Source: JALYXS01 sp051003795 (GTDB lineage: Bacteria; Acidobacteriota; Terriglobia; Bryobacterales; Bryobacteraceae). From it: a DNA stretch of 30,042 nt. Position numbers and translations under genes: made by a program. The stretch spans positions 1 through 30,042 of the forward strand of contig JBPCKZ010000129.1 in the NCBI GenBank assembly GCA_051003795.1. The letters are read 5' to 3'. The notes beneath the pieces are model-generated. The model was not told the DNA's origin. It did not search any database and saw only the letters and a program-made list of their open reading frames with translations. Below are positions 1 through 8,314 of the stretch, piece by piece (the first letter of the stretch is position 1; each line of letters begins with the position of its first letter).

Positions 1-707
<707 letters not shown>

Positions 708-708
708 A

Positions 709-1938
709 ATGAAAACGATCTTCCATGTCGACATGGACGCTTTTTTCGTCTCCGTCGAGGAGCTTTTCAATCCCTCGCTCAAAGGCAAAGCCGTGGTGGT
801 TGGCGGCAAGCACGACGAGCGCGGCGTCGTCTCCGCGGCATCTTACGAGGCGCGGAAGTTCGGCGTGCATTCCGCCATGCCGTTGCGCACCGCCTACAAG
901 CTCTGCCCGCATGCCATTTTCGTGGATGGCAATATAGCGCGATACCGCGAGTACTCGGGCAAGGTCCGCGAGGCGCTGAATCGTTTCACTCCGCTGGTTG
1001 AAATGGCATCGATCGACGAAGCGTATCTCGACATGACCGGCACGGAACGGCTGCTCGGTCCTCCGCTGGAAGCGGCGCACCGGCTGCACGAAGGCGTCGC
1101 GCGCGCCACGCATTTGAACTGTTCGATCGGTGTCGCCGTGTCGCGTCTGGTGGCGAAGGTGGCTTCGGATCAGGCTAAACCGAATGGCGTGCTCTGGATA
1201 ATTCCCGGCCGGGAGGCGCGATTTCTCGCGCCGCTCGACGTCCGCAGGATTCCGGGGATCGGCAAAGTCACGGAAAAAAACCTGCACGCGATCGGCATTC
1301 GCAAAATCGGCGATTTGGCGAGTCTCGATGAATCGTATCTCGATAGCCGCTTCGGGAAATGGGGTCTCGCGATGGCTGGAAAAGCGCGCGGCGAGGATGC
1401 CGGGGGCTGGTTCGATACAGCCATTGGAGAGCGCGGCGATCCGAAATCCGTAAGCCACGAGCACACGTTCGGGGAAGACACGGCCAATCGGAAAGTGTTG
1501 GAATCGACGCTCGCGCGGCTCTCGGAAATGGTGGGCAGGCGGCTGCGGGAATACGACTTATTCGCGAGAACGATCCAACTGAAACTGCGGTATTCGGATT
1601 TCTCGACCATCACGCGCGTTCACTCGATGCAGCGCGCGACGCAGCTGGATACCGACTTGTTCGAGCAATCCCGCGCGCTGTTTCGCGAAGCGTGGAAATC
1701 CGGAGCGCCGGTGCGGCTATTGGGCGTCCACACGGCGTCGTTCAATAAGGACGAGGGCCAACTCGATCTGCTCGATGGCGGCCGGCACGAGCGTTGGCGC
1801 GATGCGTTGAACGCCGCGGATCGCATGCGCGACAAGTACGGCGATTCGGCGGTCGCGCTGGCAACTGGAATGAAGGCAAGATTTCACGAGCGCGTGCATG
1901 AAAACCCGGCGGGACTCGATCGCAAACCGGAAGAATAA
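709..1938 (+). CDS. dinB: DNA polymerase IV (Y-family translesion polymerase)
   Basis: Error-prone Y-family polymerase that bypasses DNA lesions. The 409-residue length is somewhat longer than E. coli Pol IV (351). The palm carries the metal-binding Asp8 in FHVDMDAFF, the steric-gate aromatic pair Phe12-Phe13, and Asp103-Glu104 in SIDEAYLD. A helix-hairpin-helix segment RRIPGIGKVT follows at about residue 180, and the little-finger domain lies beyond about residue 240. A QLDLL stretch near residue 353 resembles the beta-clamp binding motif, followed by a basic tail. The ATG lies one base after the prmC stop, so translation is probably coupled. The gene ends immediately against the convergent remnant on the minus strand. 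No LexA-type operator could be seen because there is no intergenic space upstream. Confidence 0.96.
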   Translation: MKTIFHVDMDAFFVSVEELFNPSLKGKAVVVGGKHDERGVVSAASYEARKFGVHSAMPLRTAYKLCPHAIFVDGNIARYREYSGKVREALNRFTPLVEMASIDEAYLDMTGTERLLGPPLEAAHRLHEGVARATHLNCSIGVAVSRLVAKVASDQAKPNGVLWIIPGREARFLAPLDVRRIPGIGKVTEKNLHAIGIRKIGDLASLDESYLDSRFGKWGLAMAGKARGEDAGGWFDTAIGERGDPKSVSHEHTFGEDTANRKVLESTLARLSEMVGRRLREYDLFARTIQLKLRYSDFSTITRVHSMQRATQLDTDLFEQSRALFREAWKSGAPVRLLGVHTASFNKDEGQLDLLDGGRHERWRDALNAADRMRDKYGDSAVALATGMKARFHERVHENPAGLDRKPEE

Positions 1939-2569
1939 TCAGGCGATTCGTTTCCGGCGTTTCGAAATCCAAAGCCCCGGCGTGACCGCGGCGCCTACCA
2001 ACAGAGCAGCGCGCGATTGCCTGGGCAGCGGCTTCGACCGGAGCGCGATGGGCGCGAGAAGAGCTGAACCAAATACCCGGCCAGCGTCGCGAGCGCCGCG
2101 CCCGGAAGCGCCCGCTCCAGATCGGTGTAGCTCTGAAGCAGACCGGGGCGGATCGCCGACCATCCCGCCGCCAGCGCCGCCAGCAAGTGCGGCACGCGTT
2201 CAATCCCCATTCCGGCCGGGGCAAGACCGTTCGCCGCCAACAACTTCTTTCTCCTCCAATGAGCGGTACGGTGGAATTTCTTGCCGGGATGCGCCTGGCG
2301 CACGATCACGTCGACGAATTGAACGCGGTCTCCCCACTCCGAGTACAACTCTCGCAATGGCTCCAGCGATCCGATGGTTGCCGGACAGGTTAACGAGCCG
2401 AATCGAAGCAGAACGGGCTTCCCGCGCAATTCTTGCAGCCCAATTCGAAATCCGGGGCCATGCTCCCGATCTCAATTCCCGACTTTTCGAGGGCGCGTTC
2501 GGCGTCTTCAATCAGGTGAACCGTCCGAAAGGTCTCGTAATTGTAGTGTTCGGGATTGCGCTTCAACAT
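1939..2569 (-). pseudogene. Decayed deiodinase-like / redoxin-family gene
   Basis: No single frame is open, but three minus-strand frames read in order give one recognisable protein. The first frame, from the ATG at 2569, encodes MLKRNPEHYNYETFRTVHL and ends in MAPDFELG. A one-base loss near 2430 shifts to ELRGKPVLLRFGSLTCP and VDVIVRQAHPG (about 2429-2295), the thioredoxin-fold core with its Cys. A further shift near 2293 gives PPYRSLEEKE. Then a large part of the domain is missing and the frame resumes at VPHLLAALAAGW through SYTDLERALPGA to GYLVQ (about 2210-2068). A last shift near 2065 gives LLAPIALRSKPLP and a hydrophobic/basic tail ending at 1941. The family assignment as bacterial deiodinase-like protein rests on remembered conserved phrases (SLTCP, RQAHPG, HLLAAL, LRxKPLP). 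The redox Cys is a normal Cys codon. Four frame changes and a deletion make sequencing error unlikely. Confidence 0.8.
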
Positions 2570-2653
2570 CGCGCATTACAAGTGGCGCGTGCCGTTCCAA
2601 AACTGCCGCGGCAAGCGGCGATTTTGCGATGGGGGGTTATGAAGCATGCGCCT

Positions 2654-2690
2654 GTTACTTTCTACCTGCATTACCAAACGTGAAAGTAAC
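2654..2690 (-). terminator. Possible stem-loop at the 3' end of the ABC ATPase gene
   Basis: A perfect 9-bp inverted repeat (GTTACTTTC at 2654-2662 and GAAAGTAAC at 2682-2690) is separated by 19 bases. One arm lies in the last codons of the ABC ATPase gene and the other just past its stop codon. There is no T-tract and the loop is long, so a terminator or mRNA 3'-end role is only possible. Confidence 0.3.
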
Positions 2691-3462
2691 CATCGCGCTC
2701 GGCTACTTCGAGCCGCGTCCGGAATAACTCGGAAAGAACTCTCGGGGTCAGCAGCTCTCGCTTGGGCCCGTCGCGCCAGACGCGCCCGCCCGTCATCAGG
2801 ATCACGCGGTTAATCTCCGGAATGATGTCCGGCAGGTGGTGCGTCACCAGAATCACGCTCGTTCCCGTTTGCGCCAGCTTCCGCATCGCGTCGCGAAGCG
2901 AGCGCATGGCATGGATGTCGAGGCTGTTCGTGGGTTCGTCCAGAATCAAGGCGGCTGGGTCGTGCACCAGCGCGCGTCCAATCAGAATCCGCCGCGCCTC
3001 GCCGGACGACATCGCCGAAAGGAATCGATCGCTTAAATGCGGCACTTCCAAGCGGTCGAGAAGCGCGCGTGTTTTGTCTTCCATGGCGGCCGCGATCCGC
3101 TGATGCGGCCAGATGCCAACGCTGCTGAAGAATCCGGAAAGGACAGCCTCGCGTCCCGTGATCTCCCGCGTGCACGCCGCCATCAAGTCGTTCGTCACGA
3201 TCCCCAGGCGCCCGCGCAGATCGAATATGTTCCAGGATTCCCGGCCCATTAACTCGATCCGCGAATCCGGCTGAACGAGCGGATAGAGTTCGCGCGTGAT
3301 CGTCTTGATCAGGGTCGACTTACCGCAGCCATTCGGGCCGATGATGGCAACGTTTTCCCGCGCGCCGATCGAAAGACTTATGCCGTCGAGCGCGTTCTTG
3401 CCGTCCCGCGGGACGGTGATGTTATTAAACCGTAGGAGCGGCGGCAATTCGTCGATCGGCAA
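2671..3462 (-). CDS. ABC transporter ATP-binding protein (YlmA/ModF-like, stand-alone)
   Basis: An ATP-hydrolysing ABC domain of 263 residues with all core motifs. Walker A GPNGCGKST is at about 42-50, followed by a Q-loop region, signature SSGEARR near residue 150, Walker B ALILDEPTNSLD near 170, and the switch His in VTHH near 203. No permease gene is adjacent. The N-terminal layout (FNNITVPRDGKNALDGI) resembles the YlmA/ModF type of soluble ATPases, whose substrates are poorly known. The start is TTG at 3462, seven bases after the rpoD stop, which suggests read-through from rpoD and possible translational coupling. No better ATG is available without losing the first beta strand. The substrate cannot be predicted. 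Confidence 0.85.
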   Translation of the reverse strand: MPIDELPPLLRFNNITVPRDGKNALDGISLSIGARENVAIIGPNGCGKSTLIKTITRELYPLVQPDSRIELMGRESWNIFDLRGRLGIVTNDLMAACTREITGREAVLSGFFSSVGIWPHQRIAAAMEDKTRALLDRLEVPHLSDRFLSAMSSGEARRILIGRALVHDPAALILDEPTNSLDIHAMRSLRDAMRKLAQTGTSVILVTHHLPDIIPEINRVILMTGGRVWRDGPKRELLTPRVLSELFRTRLEVAERDGYFHVW

Positions 3463-3468
3463 TCGGCG

Positions 3469-5202
3469 CTAGACTTCGGTGGCGCTGCTTTCGAGAAACG
3501 TTCGCAGCCGGTGGCTGCGGCTGGGGTGCCGCAATTTTCGTAGCGCCTTCGCCTCGATCTGTCTAATGCGCTCGCGCGTGACGGCGAAGTTTTGGCCTAC
3601 TTCTTCGAGCGTGTGGTCGCTGCCGTCCTCCAGCCCAAACCGCATCCGGATAATCTTTTCTTCACGCGGGGTCAAGGTCTTCAATACTTCGGCCGTTTGC
3701 TCGCGCAGATTCAGGGTGATGACTTGTTCCGAGGGCGAAGGATTATTCCGGTCGACGATGAAATCGCCCAGATGCGATTCGTCCTCTTCGCCGATGGGCG
3801 TTTCGAGCGAAATAGGCTCCTGCGCGATCCGCATGACCTTGCGAACCTTGCTCACCGGGAGTTCCATGCGGTCGGCAAGCTCATCGTTGGTCGGCTCGCG
3901 CCCAAGTTCTTGCACCAACTGCCGGTTCGAGCGAATCAGCTTGTTGATGGTCTCGATCATGTGAACCGGAATGCGGATGGTTCGGGCCTGATCCGCGATC
4001 GCGCGCGTGATCGCCTGGCGCACCCACCACGTCGCGTAGGTGGAAAATTTGTAGCCGCGCCGGTATTCGAACTTCTCGACCGCCTTCATCAGTCCGATAT
4101 TGCCTTCCTGAATGAGATCGAGGAATTGCAAGCCGCGGTTAGTGTACCGCTTGGCGATGCTGACGACCAGACGCAAGTTCGCTTCGATGAGTTCCTGCTT
4201 GGCCCTCTGCGCTTCCGCATCGGAACGCATGACGATCTGAAGCGCCCGGCGGAGCTCCGTCGCGGTGGTCCCGTAGCGCTCTTCCATCTGCTGCAGGCGC
4301 TGGGTCAGGATGCGCTGCTCCTTGCGCAATTCGCGCGCGCCGTCGGCGCGTCCAGGCGGCGCCGCTTCTATCTTGCGTTGTATGCGGGCCATCTCCCGCT
4401 CGATGGGCTTGACCTCTTCAACCGCCAGACACACGCGGCCAATCAGTCCCCGCACGACATGAGCCTGCAGGCGGACGCAGCGGATCAGGCGCGAAATGCG
4501 AACCGCCAGGCGCCCCAACTCCCATCGCAAACGGCGGTGCTGTTTCGGTTTCATGCCGCGCGAAACAGCGAGCAGTTTTGGCTTACCCTGGATTAATTTC
4601 TTGTGAATTTTCGCGATCTCGTCGGTGAGCCGGCAGAACTCTTCTTTTTTGGCCGCGAGCAGTTCTTCGCTCGGCATGGGGTCGGGAATTTGCACGATGT
4701 CGCGCGCGGAAGCGACTCCCCGCCGCACCTGGTCGCCGAGCGCCAGGAATTCCTGAATTACGAGGGGGGATCGCGATAGGGATTTCAGAACGCTATTCTG
4801 GCCGCGCTCGATGCGCCTCGCGATATCGACTTCGCCCTCCCTCTTAAGAAGGGGCACCGCGCCCATTTCGCGCAGATACAGCCGGACGGGATCGTTGGTC
4901 TTCTCGCCTATCCCGGCCGGGAGCTCCAGATCCAGCAGTTCTTCCGTTTCCTCGAGCCTCTTATCGAGCTCGATCTTCGGATCTTCGAGAATATCGATCC
5001 CGGCGCCGTCAAGTCCGCCCAAGAGATCCTCGATCTCCCCGGCGGCGTGGAGATCGCCCGGTAGTAGATCGGGGGCCTCCTCGTACAGCCCAATGCCGTT
5101 CCTCTTGCCGCGGGCCCCCCGGTGGCCGTTTGCCAACCGGCTTTTTACGAGCTGATCGCCTAGCAGTTGATCTAAAGGATCGTATTTGTCGTCAACAGCC
5201 AC
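3469..5202 (-). CDS. rpoD: Primary RNA polymerase sigma factor (sigma-70/RpoD)
   Basis: Housekeeping sigma factor that directs RNA polymerase to -10/-35 promoters. A region 1.1-like segment lies at about 38-75 (YEEAPDLLPGDLHAAGEIED, ending in GIDILED) and region 1.2 at about 103-135 (NDPVRLYLREMG). A basic non-conserved spacer follows, then region 2 (LRLVVSIAKRY, DLIQEGNIGL, KFSTYATWWVRQAI) at roughly 335-405, region 3 (LGREPTNDELA), and region 4 with LTPREEKIIRMRFGL and the helix-turn-helix VTRERIRQIEAKALRKLRHP. I chose the GTG at 5202 because GAGAGG lies six bases before it. The in-frame TTG at 5220 would add six residues but has no ribosome binding site. The gene lies downstream of dnaG, as in the macromolecular synthesis operon, with its own promoter candidate in the gap. 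Confidence 0.95.
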   Translation of the reverse strand: MAVDDKYDPLDQLLGDQLVKSRLANGHRGARGKRNGIGLYEEAPDLLPGDLHAAGEIEDLLGGLDGAGIDILEDPKIELDKRLEETEELLDLELPAGIGEKTNDPVRLYLREMGAVPLLKREGEVDIARRIERGQNSVLKSLSRSPLVIQEFLALGDQVRRGVASARDIVQIPDPMPSEELLAAKKEEFCRLTDEIAKIHKKLIQGKPKLLAVSRGMKPKQHRRLRWELGRLAVRISRLIRCVRLQAHVVRGLIGRVCLAVEEVKPIEREMARIQRKIEAAPPGRADGARELRKEQRILTQRLQQMEERYGTTATELRRALQIVMRSDAEAQRAKQELIEANLRLVVSIAKRYTNRGLQFLDLIQEGNIGLMKAVEKFEYRRGYKFSTYATWWVRQAITRAIADQARTIRIPVHMIETINKLIRSNRQLVQELGREPTNDELADRMELPVSKVRKVMRIAQEPISLETPIGEEDESHLGDFIVDRNNPSPSEQVITLNLREQTAEVLKTLTPREEKIIRMRFGLEDGSDHTLEEVGQNFAVTRERIRQIEAKALRKLRHPSRSHRLRTFLESSATEV

Positions 5203-5243
5203 TAGCACCCTCTCACCCAATCCGAAGGCGTAACGATCTTCAG

Positions 5244-5272
5244 ATTGTACACTACGTTCGATAGCGTCAAAA
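5244..5272 (-). promoter_or_regulatory. Candidate sigma-70 promoter of rpoD
   Basis: On the minus strand the dnaG-rpoD gap holds TTGACG (5270-5265) and TACAAT (5249-5244) with a 15-base spacer, or TTTGAC with 16. The -10 box is strong and the spacing slightly short. It would let rpoD be transcribed independently of dnaG. Confidence 0.45.
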
Positions 5273-5305
5273 GGCCACCCAAATGGGTCGTTAATCGCCG
5301 CAAAA

Positions 5306-7012
5306 TCAATTTAATTCCCGCATAAGGCGGAGAGCTTCATTGAAATTGCCCGCGCGCTCGGCTTCCCGCACGCGCGCTTTCAATTGCGCGCGCTCGTTGC
5401 CGCGGTGTGAAAAGCGCAGGCTCTCCATGCACGCGTGGCCGTCTTCGAGCGAGTTCGGTTGCGCCTCGCCCAGTAAAGCCGTCGATAACCGTTCCCGCTC
5501 CGGCTCGTCCAGCCGCTCATACAGCCGGTTGAAATCGACCGGCACGCCGGAATCGTATAGCGCGACGATGGATTCATAAATGCGCGACGCCGATGAATGC
5601 CGCGCGATGTCCGCCTGCTTTAACTGCGGGATAAACGTGGCGCGCGCCTCTTCGCTTGAAACCAGCAGGTTCAGAAGAATGCGGTCGTCGTTCCGCAGCG
5701 GCTCGCGGGGAGGCGGCCGCATGTTCTTCTCGCGGCGATCCACGGCAAGCTTGCGGAAATTCTCGAGCACCAGCCCCGCTCCGACGCCCAGATACGACGC
5801 GACATCGTTGACCACCGCGACGCGTTCCAGCTTGTCCGACAGCCCCTGGATCGCGGGCAGCAGAAATTGAAAGGCATCCACGCGGCCCTCGGCCGTATGC
5901 ATGTCGAATTTGGAACGGGCTCGATCGGCCATCCAATGAAAAAAAGTCTTGGCCTCTTCGACGCGCTTCCGGTAAGCCTCCGCGCCGTGCCGCTTGCAAA
6001 ACTCGTCGGGATCGAGGCCTTCTTCCAGATGCACCACGCGCACCCGCATGGATTCGGCGAGCGGCAGCTTCACCTTGTCCTCGACGGCCTGGGCGCCCGC
6101 CGCGTCGGGATCGAAGTTCATCACGATGTTGAGCGAGTGCCGCTTCATGCTCTGCGTCTGCTGGGAAGTGAGCGCCGTGCCGCAACACGCAACCACTTCC
6201 TGAACGCCGGCCGTGAAAACGCCGATCGCATCCATGTAGCCTTCGACCAACACCACGCGATCGGTCTTGCGGATTGCCTCTTTGGCGCGATGGAGGTTGA
6301 AGAGCACGTGGCTCTTTTTGTAAAGCGCCGTTTCGGGCGAGTTCAGATACTTCGGCTGATCGTCCGCGTCGAGCGCGCGGCCGCCGAACGCGATAATTTT
6401 GCCGGATTCGTTGTGAATAGGGAACATCAGCCGGTTGCGGAAGCGGTCGTAAAAACTTCCATCGTCGCGCTTGCCCACCAGGCCCGAGGTTTCCAGTTGA
6501 TCGTTCGGGAAATCTCCTTGAAGCAGCCGCAGCATGGCCCGTCCGGAGGGGTCCGCAAAACCCAATCCAAATTCCTCGATCGTCAATGGCGCGATACCGC
6601 GCTTAACCAGGTAAGCTTTGGCCGCGGCTCCTTGGGACCCGCGCAAGCGCGACCGGAAATCTTCCTGCGCCGCTTCATGCATCCGATAGAGAGCGGCACG
6701 AAGCTTAGTGTCTTGATCCGCGAATTCGTTTCGCTTCGGCATGGGAATTCCATGCTGGTCCGCCAACAGCTTCAGCGCCTCGTAAAAACTGACGTTCTGG
6801 ATTCGCTTGACGAACTCGAACACGTCCCCGCCGGCGCCGCATCCGAAACACTTGAAAAATTGATGCGCCGCGTGAACTGAAAAAGACGGCGTCTTTTCGT
6901 TGTGAAACGGGCAAAGGCCCGTATAGCGCGTCCCGATTTTGCGGAGGACGACGTACTCCTGGACGACACGAACGATGTCCACGGAGGACTTTAATTGTTC
7001 GGCGAAATCCAT
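5306..7012 (-). CDS. dnaG: DNA primase DnaG
   Basis: Makes RNA primers for lagging-strand synthesis and works with the DnaB helicase. At 568 residues it is close to the E. coli protein (581). The N-terminal CHC2 zinc finger uses Cys34, His37, Cys55 and Cys58 (LCPFHNEKTPSF, then FKCFGCGAGGDVFEF). The polymerase core follows, with the RNAP basic region near residue 140 (GLGFADP) and the TOPRIM metal site VVLVEGYMDAIG around residue 255. The C-terminal region beyond about 430 is the helicase-interaction domain and contains LLNLLVSSEEAR. ATG start at 7012. It is the first gene of the dnaG-rpoD pair; no rpsU is seen upstream, where a PEP-CTERM gene lies on the same strand instead. Confidence 0.96.
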   Translation of the reverse strand: MDFAEQLKSSVDIVRVVQEYVVLRKIGTRYTGLCPFHNEKTPSFSVHAAHQFFKCFGCGAGGDVFEFVKRIQNVSFYEALKLLADQHGIPMPKRNEFADQDTKLRAALYRMHEAAQEDFRSRLRGSQGAAAKAYLVKRGIAPLTIEEFGLGFADPSGRAMLRLLQGDFPNDQLETSGLVGKRDDGSFYDRFRNRLMFPIHNESGKIIAFGGRALDADDQPKYLNSPETALYKKSHVLFNLHRAKEAIRKTDRVVLVEGYMDAIGVFTAGVQEVVACCGTALTSQQTQSMKRHSLNIVMNFDPDAAGAQAVEDKVKLPLAESMRVRVVHLEEGLDPDEFCKRHGAEAYRKRVEEAKTFFHWMADRARSKFDMHTAEGRVDAFQFLLPAIQGLSDKLERVAVVNDVASYLGVGAGLVLENFRKLAVDRREKNMRPPPREPLRNDDRILLNLLVSSEEARATFIPQLKQADIARHSSASRIYESIVALYDSGVPVDFNRLYERLDEPERERLSTALLGEAQPNSLEDGHACMESLRFSHRGNERAQLKARVREAERAGNFNEALRLMRELN

Positions 7013-7066
7013 GACGGGATCAAACGATTATCGCCGATCCAGTAAAGCGATCGCGCGAACGCGAAC

Positions 7067-8038
7067 TCAGGCCGCCCGTTTGCGCCCGCCGTGATAAACC
7101 GCCAAGCCCAGCAGTCCGCCTCCAAGCAGTCTTGTCGTGCTTGGTTCCGGGCTCGCGATCGGAGCGGCAATGAACCCGCTGGTGACTAAATCGCCGCCCG
7201 AAATATCGGTGTAGTAGCCCGACACGATGCCACTGTCGTTCACTCCGAGGGCGGAGCTGAAAATCGATCCCGGAACGCTCAACGTGCTAAACATTCCCGA
7301 TGCGGCGCCATTCAGAAACAGCCCGTAGGTCATGCCGGAACTCGCGATGTAGCTACCCACGATCTGCCCGCTATTATTGATTCCGGAGAGTTGCGTCTCA
7401 GTCGATTGCGGAAAATCGATCATGGTGAACTTAGTCCCGTCCAGGAAGAACCCGTGGCGCCCCGTTGCGTCCGCGTAGGTCCCGACGATCTGACCGCTAT
7501 TGTCGATGCCGAACGCCTCCGTATCTTGCGCGCCGGGGTAATCGATCGCGGTCACGCTTCCACCGCTCAACTTGAATCCGTGGCCGGACCCGTCCTTGGC
7601 CAGATAATGGCCGACAATGTCGCCGTTTCCGTTCAACCCGTACGCTTGCGTGATCAGGGAGCCGGGTACGGAATAAGCGTTGAAACCGCCGCCGGTCCGT
7701 ACAAATCCAAAGGTTGAGCCAGCGGTTGCATAGCCGGTTATCAGGCCCGAATCGTTGATGTCGAAAGGCTCGGTCAGGCTCGCCCCGGGATAGTCGAGAG
7801 TCTGAAAGCCGCTCTGGCCCTGGGAGAAACCGTGGACGATCCGATCGCTTGAATAATAAATCCCGACGACATTGTTGGAACTGACGCCGGTCGCTTCGGT
7901 AAAGATCGATCCGGGAACGGAGATGTTGGTGTAAGTGAACGAAGCGGCGAAACCGGGTTGTGCCGCCCCGGGCGCCGCCAGAATGGAGATCGCGAAGAGA
8001 ATCTTTTGGAAAAAATGGAAAAAAACTTTTCGGGGCAC
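7067..8038 (-). CDS. HAF-repeat exported protein with PEP-CTERM sorting signal
   Basis: A secreted protein of 323 residues. The N-terminal signal peptide is basic then hydrophobic (IISILAAPGAAQ-like region, about 1-30). The body contains six repeats of about 43-48 residues, each centred on a phrase like GINNSGQIVGSY, GIDNSGQIVGTY or GVNDSGIVSGYY. These match the extracellular HAF repeat and probably fold as a beta-propeller or beta-rich array. The C-terminus is a PEP-CTERM signal: PEPSTTRLLGG, a short hydrophobic segment and a GGRKR basic end, which is processed by an exosortase in exopolysaccharide-producing bacteria. The GTG start at 8038 is preceded by AAAGG six bases upstream, and the stop of the upstream small gene is one base away, so the two are co-transcribed. 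The specific role is unknown. Confidence 0.88.
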   Translation of the reverse strand: MPRKVFFHFFQKILFAISILAAPGAAQPGFAASFTYTNISVPGSIFTEATGVSSNNVVGIYYSSDRIVHGFSQGQSGFQTLDYPGASLTEPFDINDSGLITGYATAGSTFGFVRTGGGFNAYSVPGSLITQAYGLNGNGDIVGHYLAKDGSGHGFKLSGGSVTAIDYPGAQDTEAFGIDNSGQIVGTYADATGRHGFFLDGTKFTMIDFPQSTETQLSGINNSGQIVGSYIASSGMTYGLFLNGAASGMFSTLSVPGSIFSSALGVNDSGIVSGYYTDISGGDLVTSGFIAAPIASPEPSTTRLLGGGLLGLAVYHGGRKRAA

Positions 8039-8039
8039 G

Positions 8040-8294
8040 TTACACCTTTACTTTTAATTCGCCCATCACGCCGGCAATTAATTCCTTGGCGTCCGCAATG
8101 GCTTTCGCAATGAGTTGAATATCCATGGCGGGTTTGCCGGGTTGGCGAACGCTGCGGCAATACACCCCATGCTGGCCCACCAGGACAAGCGCATCGGTCA
8201 ACGCGTCGAGAGCGACCGCTAAACGTCCGCGCGGCATGCCCATCATGAACTCATGCTTCTCAAGCTCGTCGCGCCGCTCGTCATAAACCGTCAT
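8040..8294 (-). CDS. Small hypothetical protein upstream of the PEP-CTERM gene
   Basis: An 84-residue soluble protein beginning MTVYDERRDELEKHEF. It contains an Ala/Leu-rich helix (GRLAVALDALTDALVLVG) and a second helix near the C-terminus (LIAKAIADAKELIAGVMGEL), so it is probably all-alpha. I do not recognise a family. It ends one base before the GTG of the PEP-CTERM gene, so it is the first gene of a two-gene unit. ATG 8294 was chosen; the in-frame TTG at 8300 would add two residues. There is no clear ribosome binding site. A TAGAAT hexamer lies eight bases before the ATG, which raises the possibility of a leaderless or near-leaderless transcript. The start is only 20 bases from the divergent DegT gene. 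Confidence 0.6.
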   Translation of the reverse strand: MTVYDERRDELEKHEFMMGMPRGRLAVALDALTDALVLVGQHGVYCRSVRQPGKPAMDIQLIAKAIADAKELIAGVMGELKVKV

Positions 8295-8314
8295 CGTCAA
8301 CTATTCTAGCGAGT

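Noticed and set aside
1939..2569. Programmed frameshifting or Sec decoding in the deiodinase-like region
   Set aside because: At least four frame changes plus a missing central segment, and the redox residue is a normal Cys codon, so decay is the simpler explanation.
1898..2683. 261-codon plus-strand open frame following dinB
   Set aside because: Low-complexity Arg/Pro/Ala content typical of a GC-rich shadow; the minus strand holds the recognisable deiodinase-like remnant.
3592..4596. 334-codon plus-strand open frame opposite rpoD
   Set aside because: Shadow of an unmistakable sigma factor on the other strand; no recognisable protein.
5867..6880. 337-codon plus-strand open frame opposite dnaG
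   Set aside because: Shadow of dnaG; no domain content and no start signals.
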